Below, piece after piece: positions 1 to 8,384 of a stretch of DNA of 39,143 nt. The translations under genes were made by a program, and so were the position numbers. The notes beneath the pieces are model-generated. The model was not told where the DNA came from. It did not search any database and saw nothing but the letters and a program-made list of their open reading frames with translations. Origin of the DNA: Lipingzhangella_A rawalii. Its GTDB lineage: Bacteria > Actinomycetota > Actinomycetes > Streptosporangiales > Streptosporangiaceae. The first letter of the stretch is position 1. The number at the start of each line of letters is the position of its first letter. Location: positions 1-39,143 of the forward strand of contig NZ_JAVLVT010000012.1 in the NCBI RefSeq assembly GCF_031628175.1. Direction: 5' to 3'.

Positions 1-168
1 GCCGCGAGGGAGGGTTGGTTCTGGAACAGTTGGGTCAGCACTTCGTGCTCGCGCTCGGCCATGACGGAATCCTACGAACCGGGCCTATCCGGTCGCAGCG
101 CGTCATCGACATTCCGCACACGCAGTGGAGCGTGCCAATCCCGGGCCAGCCAGGGCACCTGCCCCGTA

Positions 169-185
169 TGCTGTGGGTCACAGCA
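169..185. promoter_or_regulatory. Perfect 7-3-7 inverted repeat upstream of the methyltransferase
   Basis: TGCTGTG, GGT, CACAGCA form a perfect dyad ending 27 bases before the chosen ATG at 213. It could be an operator or a small leader hairpin. No convincing -35/-10 pair was found beside it, so the role is inference. The rest of positions 1 to 212 shows no convincing gene. Confidence 0.35.
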
Positions 186-212
186 CTACGGAGACTCGGG
201 AGACAGGGCCGG

Positions 213-860
213 ATGATGGGCACCGAGCCGAACAACAACGCCGGCGGCGCAGCCACCCGGCGCCTGCGCCGCCGGTGGGACCGGATGGCCCCCTACTACG
301 ACCGCGGCGCACGCTGGGAACGGCGGCTACTCGGCGACGCCCGCATCCGGCTCTGTGCGTTGGCCCACGGTCGGGTTCTGGATGTCGCCGTGGGGACCGG
401 ATTCAACCTGGACTACCTACCAGCGGACACGACCGTCACCGGCATCGATCTCAGCGCGGGCATGATGCAGCAGGCTCGCGAGCGTGCCGAGACCCTGGGG
501 CGCGAGGTGCAACTCGGAACGGCCGACGCTACCCGGATCCCGTTTTCCGAGGACAGCTTCGACACGGTCATCTGCACGCTGTCCCTGTGCGAGATCCCGG
601 ACCAGGAGCACGCCCTCCGGGAGATGCGCAGGGTGCTCCGTCCGGAGGGCTCGCTGCTGCTGATGGACCACGTTGAGTACACGAAGATTCCGCTGCGGTG
701 GCTGGAGGGGCTGCGTTCCCGCATCCGGGGTACACCGCCACGGCGCCGCCCCCTGGAAATCGTGCGGGAACAGGGGATGCACATCGACGAGTACCACCGG
801 TTCGCTCTGGGACTGGTCGACGTACTGGCCGCGCGCTCCCCGCAGAGCGGGCAGCGCTGA
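213..860 (+). CDS. Class I SAM-dependent methyltransferase (UbiE/Methyltransf_11 type)
   Basis: The protein (215 aa) is a small Rossmann-fold methyltransferase that should move a methyl group from S-adenosylmethionine to an unidentified small molecule. Motif I is visible as VLDVAVGTGFN near residues 55 to 65, followed by the acidic residue in TVTGIDLS that would contact the ribose. The segment DSFDTVICTLSLCEIPD and the following MRRVLRPEGSLLLMDHVE are typical of the UbiE/Methyltransf_11 family. The reading frame stays open upstream to base 15, but ATG 213 follows a purine-rich stretch (GGGAGACAGGG) and puts the family fold at the N-terminus. ATG 168 is the main alternative start. The next gene is convergent, so no operon partner is visible. 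The substrate cannot be deduced; menaquinone, phospholipid and secondary-metabolite methylation are all possible. Confidence 0.85.
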   Translation: MMGTEPNNNAGGAATRRLRRRWDRMAPYYDRGARWERRLLGDARIRLCALAHGRVLDVAVGTGFNLDYLPADTTVTGIDLSAGMMQQARERAETLGREVQLGTADATRIPFSEDSFDTVICTLSLCEIPDQEHALREMRRVLRPEGSLLLMDHVEYTKIPLRWLEGLRSRIRGTPPRRRPLEIVREQGMHIDEYHRFALGLVDVLAARSPQSGQR

Positions 861-879
861 TCCCCCCGGGGGGTCAGTC

Positions 880-1461
880 TCAGTGCACCAGATGGCGCCC
901 CTGGCTCTGGGACAGCACCATGGCATGCTGCACCAGACTGACCAGCACCCCACGAACGGATTCTCGGTCCCGGGCGTCACAGTCCACGATCGGGATGTGC
1001 GGCTGGAGGTCCAGCGCGTCCCGCAGGGTCTCCTCCGGATAGCGCTCCGCGCCTTCGAACTCGTTCAACGCCAACACGAAGGGCAGTGGATACTGGCGCT
1101 CGAAGTAGTCGATCGCGTGGAAGGACTCCGCCAGACGTCGGGTGTCGGCGAGGATCACCGCGCCCAGAGCACCCCGCGCGAGATCGTCCCACATGAACAT
1201 GAATCGGGACTGGCCAGGCGTTCCGAACAGGTAGAGGGTGAGATCGTTGTCGAGCGTAATCCGCCCGAAGTCCATGGCGACCGTCGTACTGGTCTTGTCC
1301 GGTGTGGCCGACAGATCGTCGACGCCCGTGCTCGCGGCCGTGACCGCACCCTCGGTCCGCACCGGAGGCACCTCGGAGATGGCGCCGATGAAGGTTGTCT
1401 TGCCGGCACCGAACCCACCGGCGACGATGATCTTCGTGGAGAGTTTCGGAGATTCACTCAC
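880..1461 (-). CDS. Conservon-type small GTPase (CvnD/MglA-like), orphan
   Basis: This 193-residue protein belongs to the actinobacterial CvnD family of Ras/MglA-like GTPases. The P-loop is GGFGAGKT at residues 15 to 22, the G3 region reads LFGTPGQ near 79 to 84, and a degenerate G4 reads ALNEFEGA near 131 to 138. In Streptomyces such GTPases are normally the last gene of a conservon, after a sensor-kinase-like CvnA, a roadblock CvnB and a DUF742 CvnC, and act with them in signalling. None of these partners is recognisable upstream here, so this is an orphan. The start is a GTG at 1459–1461 with a weak ribosome site. A short frame (stop at 1467) ends five bases upstream, which could be a coupled leader peptide or chance. 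The gene is convergent with the methyltransferase, 19 bases apart. Confidence 0.85.
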   Translation of the reverse strand: MSESPKLSTKIIVAGGFGAGKTTFIGAISEVPPVRTEGAVTAASTGVDDLSATPDKTSTTVAMDFGRITLDNDLTLYLFGTPGQSRFMFMWDDLARGALGAVILADTRRLAESFHAIDYFERQYPLPFVLALNEFEGAERYPEETLRDALDLQPHIPIVDCDARDRESVRGVLVSLVQHAMVLSQSQGRHLVH

Positions 1462-1782
1462 TGGGGTCAGTCCTCGGAGCCGGGAAGGAGACGGTGGCGC
1501 TGCGGTTTCCCTCCGGTGATGTCGGGGGAACAGTCACCGATTGGTACGACCGCTGCGACAAGTGACGCTAGCATTCCCACTGCGGCTTCGGTGGCAGTTT
1601 CGCCCATCGCGCCCGACTGAGATGTAGGGCACACCAACCGTGGCCACTCTACCTGCCCTGATCCAAACACGCGAGCCGACGGCCGACACGGCAGACGCTC
1701 GTGAAGGCCCGGCCCTGGGGGCGTGCGGTGATGCAGGACACCACACGGCCGCAGCTGCGCCGACCTGCTGTCCTCATCCTAC
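1462..1782. other. Intergenic region between cvnD-like and coxG-like genes
   Basis: About 320 bases without a gene I can support. Short open frames exist on both strands but resemble no family and have the composition of random high-GC frames. It should contain the promoter of the orphan GTPase and the transcript end of the hydroxylase operon. I see no strong hairpin terminator. Confidence 0.4.
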
Positions 1783-2427
1783 TCAGCGCCGTCGCGCCAC
1801 CACGGCTCCCACCAGGACACCAGCCAACGCCACAGCGGCCCCAAACAACGCTCCGGCAACGAACCCATCCTGGCTACCCCCACGGGTGGCGACCCGCCCC
1901 GGAAAACTCTGCACACGGGCCGAGCCACCGGGCACGGACTCCGTCGACGGCGCCGTTGCCTGCTCGGGCACCGTGACGGCGGGCTGAGCCTCGGTGAGCT
2001 CCGCGTCCAGGGCACGGAAGAACTCCTCCGCAGTGCGCTTGGCAACCCCGACCAACACGCGTTGGCCCACCCCACCGATCATGCCGCCCACCACCGCGGT
2101 GGCGTCGTAGGTCACTGTCGTCTGCCCGGGCGTGTCCTCAGCGAGATGCACGGCGACATCGGCCTGCACCGTTCCGGGAGATCCGGATCCGGACGCACGA
2201 AGGGTGAGGGTGGCGGGCTCCTGCTTGTCCTCGAGCTTCACCTCTCCGTCGAAGGCGCCGCTGATCGCGGCGACCCCGACCTGGATCGTGCCTCGGTAGT
2301 GGTCGACTCCGACGGTTTCGAGTCGTTCGCAGCCTGGAATGGTGCGTGCCAGTACCGCGGGATCAAGTACCCCGGACCATACCTGCTCCACGGGCGCGTG
2401 CACGGTGGCGCTGCCGGTGATGTGCAT
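1783..2427 (-). CDS. CoxG-like SRPBCC protein with C-terminal membrane anchor
   Basis: The protein (214 aa) begins with a CoxG/SRPBCC domain (residues 1 to about 150; MHITGSATVHAPVEQVWSG and DPAVLARTIPGCERLE are typical of CoxG). A linker follows, then a hydrophobic C-terminal segment (about 188 to 210) ending in Arg-Arg-Arg. Known CoxG proteins help attach the molybdenum hydroxylase to the inner face of the membrane, perhaps contacting the quinone pool. It is the last gene of a leftward operon, 19 bases after the large subunit, which supports a role with that enzyme. The maturation genes coxD, coxE and coxF/xdhC are absent from the window. The tail anchor is a prediction from hydrophobicity only. 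Confidence 0.85.
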   Translation of the reverse strand: MHITGSATVHAPVEQVWSGVLDPAVLARTIPGCERLETVGVDHYRGTIQVGVAAISGAFDGEVKLEDKQEPATLTLRASGSGSPGTVQADVAVHLAEDTPGQTTVTYDATAVVGGMIGGVGQRVLVGVAKRTAEEFFRALDAELTEAQPAVTVPEQATAPSTESVPGGSARVQSFPGRVATRGGSQDGFVAGALFGAAVALAGVLVGAVVARRR

Positions 2428-2446
2428 CGGGTTTCCTTTCCTGAGG

Positions 2447-4882
2447 TCAGGCGGGGCGCTGCGCTGGGAGGTCGCGGCACAGGGACCGGAGCTCTCCGGC
2501 CGCGTGACGTCGTCGCAGTTCGAACAGCTCGCTCGGGGAGATCGGCATCCGGGTGATCGGGAACCCTTCCGCGTCTTCGATCGCCGAAGCCAGAACCGCC
2601 GATCCCGGGATCACTCCGGCCTCACCCGCACCCTTCACCCCCAACGGGTTGAGCGGGCTGGGGGTTTCCAGGTGGTCGATCTCCACGGCCGGCACCTCGG
2701 AGGCGTAGGGCATCAGGAAATCCATGAAGGAGGCGTTGAGCAGCTGACCGTGGTCGTCGTAGGCCATGCGCTCGTAGAGGGCTCCGGCCACTCCCTGGGC
2801 GACGCCGCCATGCACCTGTCCCTCGAGAATGGTGGGATTCACGATCCGTCCGCAGTCGTGCACCACGCAATAGCGCAGGATGCGAATCTCCGCCGTGTCC
2901 GGATCGGTCTCGACGATCGCGGCGTGCATGCCGTTGGCGAACGTGGAGCGGACCGGCGAGTAGAAGCCCGTCCCCTCCAACCCGGGTTCGCTGTCCTCGG
3001 CAACCGGAGGAACGTTCGGATCGGCGGGCTGGGAGAACTGGGTTGCGGCGGCCGACGCCTCGTCAAAGGCGTAGCGCAGCGGATTGGCGAGAACCGCGAC
3101 GGTTCCCAGGGGGATCCCCGACGTGGGGTGCCCCGCAACGCGGACCCTTCCCCCGGCCAGTTCGAGATCGCCGGGGTCTACCTCCAGCGCCTCGGCGGCC
3201 ACCCGAACCGCCTTGTCCCGCAATCGCCGGGAGGCCAGAGCCACCGCACTGCCACTGGTGACGGCGCCCCGGGAGGCGTAGGTGCCCACCGAATAGGGCA
3301 TGCGTCGCGTATCCCCGGTGGTGACCGCGATGTCGTCGAGTGCGACACCCAGTTCGTCGGCGACGATCTGGGCCAGGATGGTCTGGTGCCCCTGTCCCTG
3401 TGTGGTCAGCCCGGTGGCCACGCGCACTGATCCGTCCGTCTCCACCTGGACGTGTCCACCCTCGTAGGGCCCGACCCCGGTTCCCTCCACATAGCAGGCC
3501 AGGCCGATCCCGACCCGCCGTCCCTCGGCCTGGGCCTGCCTCCGGTAGCTCTCGAAGTCATCCCACCCCACCAGGGCACGGATCTTGTCCAGGCTGGCCG
3601 GGAAGTCCCCGGAGTCATACACGAGCGGCCGGCCGTCCTGGAAGGTGAGTCCGTGATCGTAGGGCATCTCCTCGGGCTGGATCAGGTTGCTGGCCCGCAC
3701 CGCAGCCCGATCCCGCCCCAGATACTCCGCAATGGCGTCCATCGTGCGTTCCATGGCGTAGACACCCTGTGGGCGCCCGGCTCCTCGGTAGGGGGTGACC
3801 AGCACCGTGTTGGTGTAGAGACTGTGGAACGTAACCCGGTAGGTCTCGGGCTTGTAGGGGCCGAGGAGCTGGGTGGAGGTGATGATCGGAACGATGATGC
3901 CGTAGTTCAGAAAGGCCCCGTTATCGTGGCGGATGTCCACGTCCAGCCCCAGCAGACGACCGTCGCCGTCGAACCCGACCCGGACCCGGTGTTCCTGAGC
4001 ACGTTCGTGGGCGGAGGAAACGAAGTGCTCCCTGCGGTCCTCGGTCCAGGCAACCTCGTGCCCCAACAGGTGCGCCGCCCAGCACAGCAGCAGCTCCTCC
4101 GGCCAGGGATGCATAACCTTCACCCCGAAGCCGCCACCGACGTCCGGGACAATGCACTCCACCTGCCCCAGGTGCAGGCCCAGCTTCGCCGCGACCGCCG
4201 CCCGGACTCCCGCGGAGGTCTGGGTGGAGCTGTACAGGCGCAGCCGCTCGTCCGTGCTGTCCCACCGTGCGTGCACGCCGCGCCCCTCGAGTGGCATGGC
4301 GGCCGATCGTTCGATCTCCCAGGTCAGGTCGAGCTGGTGCGGCGCCCGGGCGACGGCGGTGGCAGCATCGCCGACCTCCTGCACCAGACGCGCGGCGACG
4401 TTGTCGGACATGTCGGAGTGCGCGGTACTGCGGGCCGTCCACGCCGCCTCGATCCCAACGACGGGATCCAGCACCTCGTAGTCCACACGGATGCGCTCCA
4501 CCACGTCTTCGGCGACGTAGCGGTCCCGGGCTAGGACCATCGCCACGGGCGCACCCACGTGGTGCACGTGAGTCTTGGCCAGAGCGTGGGGGGTGCGCCC
4601 GTCCACGATTCCCGGATGCGGCACGAGCAGGGGCAGTGGTTCGGCCATCGCTCCGGTGAGGTCACCATGGGTGTAGATCCCCACCAGTCCCGTCACGTCG
4701 AGTGCGGCGGTGACATCGATGTCGCGGATTCGGGCGTGGGCGTGTGGACTGCGCACGAACGCTGCGGCGTAGCAGTTCGCGCCGGCGTGTGCGGCGATAT
4801 CGTCGACAAAGGTGCCCTGGCCGGTGGTCAGTCGGGCGTCCTCACGGCGTGGGACCGGCTCGCCGAAATGCCGGGTGGTCAT
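2447..4882 (-). CDS. Molybdopterin-binding large subunit of a xanthine-oxidase-family hydroxylase (form II CoxL-like)
   Basis: At 811 residues this is a full-length large subunit binding the molybdenum–cytosine-dinucleotide cofactor. The a/b hammerhead domain is at the N-terminus, the cofactor loop GGGFGVK is at 249 to 255, and the active-site loop reads PYRGAGR at 364 to 370. The catalytic glutamate lies in GVKGAGEAG (E754). True aerobic CO dehydrogenases (form I) carry AYxCSFR with the copper-ligating cysteine. This loop lacks that cysteine and matches the AYRGAGR of form II enzymes, so CO oxidation is unlikely and hydroxylation of an N-heterocycle or aldehyde is more probable. Its ATG overlaps the stop of the 2Fe-2S subunit by four bases, indicating translational coupling. 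The purine-type permease upstream and the PucR regulator nearby suggest a purine-like substrate, by inference. Confidence 0.93.
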   Translation of the reverse strand: MTTRHFGEPVPRREDARLTTGQGTFVDDIAAHAGANCYAAAFVRSPHAHARIRDIDVTAALDVTGLVGIYTHGDLTGAMAEPLPLLVPHPGIVDGRTPHALAKTHVHHVGAPVAMVLARDRYVAEDVVERIRVDYEVLDPVVGIEAAWTARSTAHSDMSDNVAARLVQEVGDAATAVARAPHQLDLTWEIERSAAMPLEGRGVHARWDSTDERLRLYSSTQTSAGVRAAVAAKLGLHLGQVECIVPDVGGGFGVKVMHPWPEELLLCWAAHLLGHEVAWTEDRREHFVSSAHERAQEHRVRVGFDGDGRLLGLDVDIRHDNGAFLNYGIIVPIITSTQLLGPYKPETYRVTFHSLYTNTVLVTPYRGAGRPQGVYAMERTMDAIAEYLGRDRAAVRASNLIQPEEMPYDHGLTFQDGRPLVYDSGDFPASLDKIRALVGWDDFESYRRQAQAEGRRVGIGLACYVEGTGVGPYEGGHVQVETDGSVRVATGLTTQGQGHQTILAQIVADELGVALDDIAVTTGDTRRMPYSVGTYASRGAVTSGSAVALASRRLRDKAVRVAAEALEVDPGDLELAGGRVRVAGHPTSGIPLGTVAVLANPLRYAFDEASAAATQFSQPADPNVPPVAEDSEPGLEGTGFYSPVRSTFANGMHAAIVETDPDTAEIRILRYCVVHDCGRIVNPTILEGQVHGGVAQGVAGALYERMAYDDHGQLLNASFMDFLMPYASEVPAVEIDHLETPSPLNPLGVKGAGEAGVIPGSAVLASAIEDAEGFPITRMPISPSELFELRRRHAAGELRSLCRDLPAQRPA

Positions 4883-5490
4883 CGTAGGTCTCCCCGTCCG
4901 CGTGGTGATTGCGCTGTCGCCTGCGTCGGCACACTGTCCTCGCGGCGGATATCTCCGGTTTCACCGCACGACTCAGGCCGCTCTCCCGCCGTGTCACCTG
5001 CGGCGCCGAGTTCGGCCGCACGGAGCACGGCGGCAACGATGTTCTGGTATCCGGTGCATCGGCACAGGTTGCCGCTGATCGCTGCTCGGGCCTCCTCCTC
5101 CGTGGGTGCGGGATTCTCCGCAAGGTACGCGGCGACCAGAGTCAGGAATCCGGGAGTACAGAAGCCGCACTGGAGACCGTGGCACTCGGCGAAGGCGCGT
5201 TGCACGGGGTGCGGACTGCCATCCGGAGCGGCAAGCCCCTCCACTGTCGTGATCCGGGTGCCCTGGGCGCCGACCGCCAGTGTCAGGCAGGAGCGGACGG
5301 GCTCATCGTCCAGGAGCACGGTACAGGCCCCGCACACCCCGTGTTCACAACCAACGTGGGTGCCGGTGAGACGCAGGTCGTGGCGCAAGCAGTCCGACAG
5401 CAGTCGCCGTGCTGGCACCCGGAGGTCGTGGGGCACGCCGTTGACCTGAAGTCGGATTGCGTGCAGCTCCTCGTCAGGCTGGTCAGGCAT
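4879..5490 (-). CDS. 2Fe-2S small subunit of the molybdenum hydroxylase (CoxS-like)
   Basis: This 203-residue subunit carries the two iron–sulfur clusters that pass electrons from molybdenum to FAD. The plant-ferredoxin-type cluster is formed by C48, C53, C56 and C68 (GCEHGVCGACTV). The second cluster is formed by C108 and C111 (QCGFCTPG) and C143 and C145 (NLCRCTGY). All eight ligands are present. The last 40 or so residues are an extra charged tail beyond the usual ~160-residue CoxS length. The gene overlaps both its neighbours: eight bases with the FAD subunit upstream and four with the large subunit downstream. The three subunits should therefore be made in equal amounts. Confidence 0.95.
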   Translation of the reverse strand: MPDQPDEELHAIRLQVNGVPHDLRVPARRLLSDCLRHDLRLTGTHVGCEHGVCGACTVLLDDEPVRSCLTLAVGAQGTRITTVEGLAAPDGSPHPVQRAFAECHGLQCGFCTPGFLTLVAAYLAENPAPTEEEARAAISGNLCRCTGYQNIVAAVLRAAELGAAGDTAGERPESCGETGDIRREDSVPTQATAQSPRGRGDLR

Positions 5491-6469
5491 CCGGGTTCCC
5501 CTTTCCGCTGGGACGGGATGATGCTGGTTGCTGGGATGCCACGGGAGAGGCCGAGGTCACCGCGCTGTCTGTGGCGGCGATGCTGTCCGCAGCACCGCCG
5601 CTGTCCGCGAGGGCTGCGGCAGCGGCCTCGCACAGGGTCCGGCGGGTTAGTACCGCGGCCAGGTGGCCGCGATAGGCAGCGGTGGCGTGAATATCGGCCT
5701 CGGGCTCCCACCACCCGTGGGCGATGTGGACGGCCGCGTCCCAGTCCGCGCCGTGTGCATCACTCCCCGCGACTGCGGGGGTCACGTCGACGACCAGGGG
5801 GACGGGGGCCAGGGAGAGGTAGGCCAGCCAAGCCGAACGGATCCGACGGTCGGAGTCCAGGGTGACCGCTGCCGCGGCTCCACACAGCGCATAGTCGCCA
5901 CTGCGGCGGGCCACCTCACGGATTGCCGTCCCACTACCGCGGGGCAACCGGGGGAAATGGGCTCGCACTGCCAACTCCGTGGGACGCAGGCAGCTCTCCA
6001 GCGGGCCGACGAAGAAGTCCCGCGCGGACACGGTCCGTTGGGTCGAGCTGTCCGCTACGGTCACCGTCCCATCCAGAAGCGCGAGGACCGCGGTGAGCTC
6101 GGCGGAGGGATCGGCATGGGCGAGGCTACCGACCACGGTTCCGCGGTTGCGGATCACCGAATGCGCAACCAGCCGTAGGGCTGTGGGCAGGAGCGGAACG
6201 GCGTGTGCCGTGGCTGCGTCCCGTTCCACACGCGCATGCCGGGCCATGGCACCAACCCCAACACCCGACGCGTCGACGGTCACGGTGTCCAGCTCGGTGA
6301 TTCTGCGCAGGTCGACAAGGTGACGAGGACTGGCCAACCGCATGTTCAACAACGGGATCAGGCTCTGTCCCCCGGCGAGGATTTTGGCCTGACCACCCAG
6401 CTCGGAGAGCAGCCGCAGCGTCTCGGAGACGGTGTCGGGCGCGTGGTAGGAGAAGGCCGGTGGTTTCAC
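5483..6469 (-). CDS. FAD-binding medium subunit of the molybdenum hydroxylase (CoxM-like)
   Basis: The protein (328 aa) is the flavin subunit of the heterotrimer. The FAD pyrophosphate-binding loops are visible as LAGGQSLIPLLNMRLA near residues 31 to 46 and RGTVVGSLAHADPSAEL near 111 to 127. The C-terminal CO_deh_flav_C-type domain spans about 170 to 280. The last 40 residues are Ala/Ser-rich and probably disordered. The gene order FAD, then 2Fe-2S, then Mo subunit equals coxM-coxS-coxL. It starts 53 bases after the permease stop on the same strand, consistent with one transcript. Electrons would leave from this FAD to an unknown acceptor; the CoxG-like protein points to membrane quinones rather than NAD, but this is inference. 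Confidence 0.93.
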   Translation of the reverse strand: MKPPAFSYHAPDTVSETLRLLSELGGQAKILAGGQSLIPLLNMRLASPRHLVDLRRITELDTVTVDASGVGVGAMARHARVERDAATAHAVPLLPTALRLVAHSVIRNRGTVVGSLAHADPSAELTAVLALLDGTVTVADSSTQRTVSARDFFVGPLESCLRPTELAVRAHFPRLPRGSGTAIREVARRSGDYALCGAAAAVTLDSDRRIRSAWLAYLSLAPVPLVVDVTPAVAGSDAHGADWDAAVHIAHGWWEPEADIHATAAYRGHLAAVLTRRTLCEAAAAALADSGGAADSIAATDSAVTSASPVASQQPASSRPSGKGNPDA

Positions 6470-6522
6470 GATGCGGTTCTCCCTGCCGGTCGGAGTGGGA
6501 CACGGCCGTGCCGCGCCCCGGT

Positions 6523-7968
6523 TCAGGTGCGGGGATCGGTGGAGGGTGGGTGGTTGGCGTGGCCGGGCAGAGTGGTGGCCTCCGTCGCATCGGTGGCCGT
6601 GGTGTGTGGGCTGAGGTCGGTTGGGGCGGGCCGCATATGGGCCGGGGCGATCCAGTGCAGCAGGTGGTAGCCCACCAACAGAATGATCGTGCCGAGCGCG
6701 ATTCCCTCGATCTCGAACCCCTCACCGAAGGTCATGCTCACTCCACCGATCCCGGCGATCAGCCCGGCCGCGACCGGAACCAACACGATCGGGTTGGCGA
6801 AGTCGACGCGGTTCTCAATCCAGATCTTTGCCCCGAGGAGACCAATCATGCCGTACAGCACCACCGTGATTCCCCCAAGTACGCCATCGGGGGTGGCGGC
6901 AACCAGCGCGCCGAACTTCGGACACAGCCCGAACAGCACCGCCACCAGTGCGGCTACCCAGTAGGCGGCCGTGGAGTAGACACGGGTGGCGGCCATGACC
7001 CCGATGTTCTCCGCGTAGGTGGTGGTGGGGGAACCACCCACAGAGCTGGCGAGGGAGGTGGCAACGCCGTCGGCGAAGATCGCCCGGCCCACATAGGGGT
7101 TGAGGTCGGTCTTGGTCATCTCCTGAACGGCTTTGACATGGCCGGCGTTCTCGGCGATGAGGGCGATGACCGCGGGCAGTGCTATCAGGACCGCCGTGGT
7201 CTCGAAACTCGGACTGTGAAAATCCGGCAGGCCGATCCAGGGGGCCTCGGCAACCTCGGAGAGGTCGACGCGCATCCCGTCGTGGATAACCGCGCCCTCG
7301 CTGTCGTGGGCGGTGTGGGGGCCGAAGGTCGCGTCGAAAATCACCGACATCACGAACCCGAACACCAGGCCGAGCAGGATCGTGATCCGGGCGAGGAAGC
7401 CACGCAACAGCACGGTGGCCAGCACGACGAAACACATGGTCAACAGGGCGATCCACTGTTCCATCGGCCAGTAGAGATCCGCGACCACAGGTGCGAGTTT
7501 GAATCCGATGAGCATGACGACACCCCCGGTCACCACGGGTGGGAAGACCGCGAGGATGACCGTGGGGCCGAGTAGGTGGATGATGAGTCCGGACAGGGCC
7601 AGGACTCCCCCGGCGACGAGGATCGCCCCGGTGAGCACGGCCGGATTCTCCCCGCCGGGCGAGATGATGACCGCAGCCCCGACGAAGGAGGCGCTGGTGC
7701 CCAGGTAACTGGGCACCTTCCCCGCGGTGATCAGCAGGAAGATCATGGTGGCCAGTCCGGACATCATGATGGCCACGTTCGGGTCCAGCCCCATAACGAT
7801 CGGGAACACGAAGGTGGCGCCGAACATGGCCACCACGTGTTGGGCCCCGAGGCCGGTGGTACGTCCCCAGGACAGGCGTTCGTGGGGTTTCACCGACGCG
7901 CCGGGAGGTGGAGCGCTCCCGTCTCCGTACAGCTCCCATCCCACACCAAGCCTGCGTAGCACGCGCAT
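6523..7968 (-). CDS. NCS2 family uracil/xanthine permease
   Basis: This 481-residue, highly hydrophobic protein (12 to 14 predicted membrane spans) is a nucleobase symporter of the UraA/PbuX (NCS2) family. The signature region is clear: ALIAENAGHVKAVQ near residue 270, then SVGGSPTTTYAENIGVMAATRV near 310 to 331. The motif carries the acidic and Ser/Thr residues used in base binding. The N-terminal QH motif is also present (GAQHVVAMFGATF, near residue 41). It is the first gene of the leftward operon with the hydroxylase. ATG 7968 follows a strong GGGGAGG ribosome site four bases away. It probably imports the compound oxidised by the hydroxylase; uracil, xanthine and urate remain possible. The C-terminal 40 residues are a hydrophilic Pro/Thr-rich tail. 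Confidence 0.93.
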   Translation of the reverse strand: MRVLRRLGVGWELYGDGSAPPPGASVKPHERLSWGRTTGLGAQHVVAMFGATFVFPIVMGLDPNVAIMMSGLATMIFLLITAGKVPSYLGTSASFVGAAVIISPGGENPAVLTGAILVAGGVLALSGLIIHLLGPTVILAVFPPVVTGGVVMLIGFKLAPVVADLYWPMEQWIALLTMCFVVLATVLLRGFLARITILLGLVFGFVMSVIFDATFGPHTAHDSEGAVIHDGMRVDLSEVAEAPWIGLPDFHSPSFETTAVLIALPAVIALIAENAGHVKAVQEMTKTDLNPYVGRAIFADGVATSLASSVGGSPTTTYAENIGVMAATRVYSTAAYWVAALVAVLFGLCPKFGALVAATPDGVLGGITVVLYGMIGLLGAKIWIENRVDFANPIVLVPVAAGLIAGIGGVSMTFGEGFEIEGIALGTIILLVGYHLLHWIAPAHMRPAPTDLSPHTTATDATEATTLPGHANHPPSTDPRT

Positions 7969-8027
7969 ACAGCCTCCCCTTGCGGTGGCGCGCCGGTGGG
8001 TTTCCGGTCACCACGACAGTCCGAAAC

Positions 8028-8041
8028 GTGATCCAAATCAC
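8028..8041. promoter_or_regulatory. Perfect dyad GTGAT-N4-ATCAC upstream of the permease operon
   Basis: The 14-base dyad GTGATCCAAATCAC lies 60 bases upstream of the permease start. It is a candidate operator for the divergent-region regulator PucR or a GntR-type factor. The rest of 7969 to 8384 holds no gene I can support: the open frames there overlap on both strands without family resemblance. Confidence 0.4.
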
Positions 8042-8384
8042 CGGATCTGGGCAACCCTAGGGAGCGCGCACGGTGAGCTCACTGGCTATTGCTGCCAACC
8101 GGGGACAGATCGATTGGGTAGTGCTGCCCAACGGCGACTCCAGCGGCGGCCCGCCCAAGTTTCGCCATACGGATGTTTCGGCGCTATCGCCGAACAGTTG
8201 CGTGGCGGAAACGCCGCCCCGCGCGGTGTGTACGGTGGCTGTCCACTACAGCAGGCCGGGGTCTCTCCCTGAGGCACCTGCCGCGGGATCGGCTTCATGG
8301 GCGATGCCGAGGGCTCTCCGGCACACGCGAACTGCCGCGCAGGCACACCTCGTTACCGGCCCGCCCCGGAATGCAGAGCGCCGC

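Noticed and set aside
1467..1670. Short frame ending five bases before the CvnD-like gene, tested as a DUF742 (CvnC) remnant
   Set aside because: The residues show no DUF742 pattern; translational coupling remains possible but unsupported.
2447..6469. Aerobic CO dehydrogenase call for the Cox-like operon
   Set aside because: The active-site loop lacks the AYxCSFR motif, and coxDEF are missing; a form II hydroxylase is the better description.
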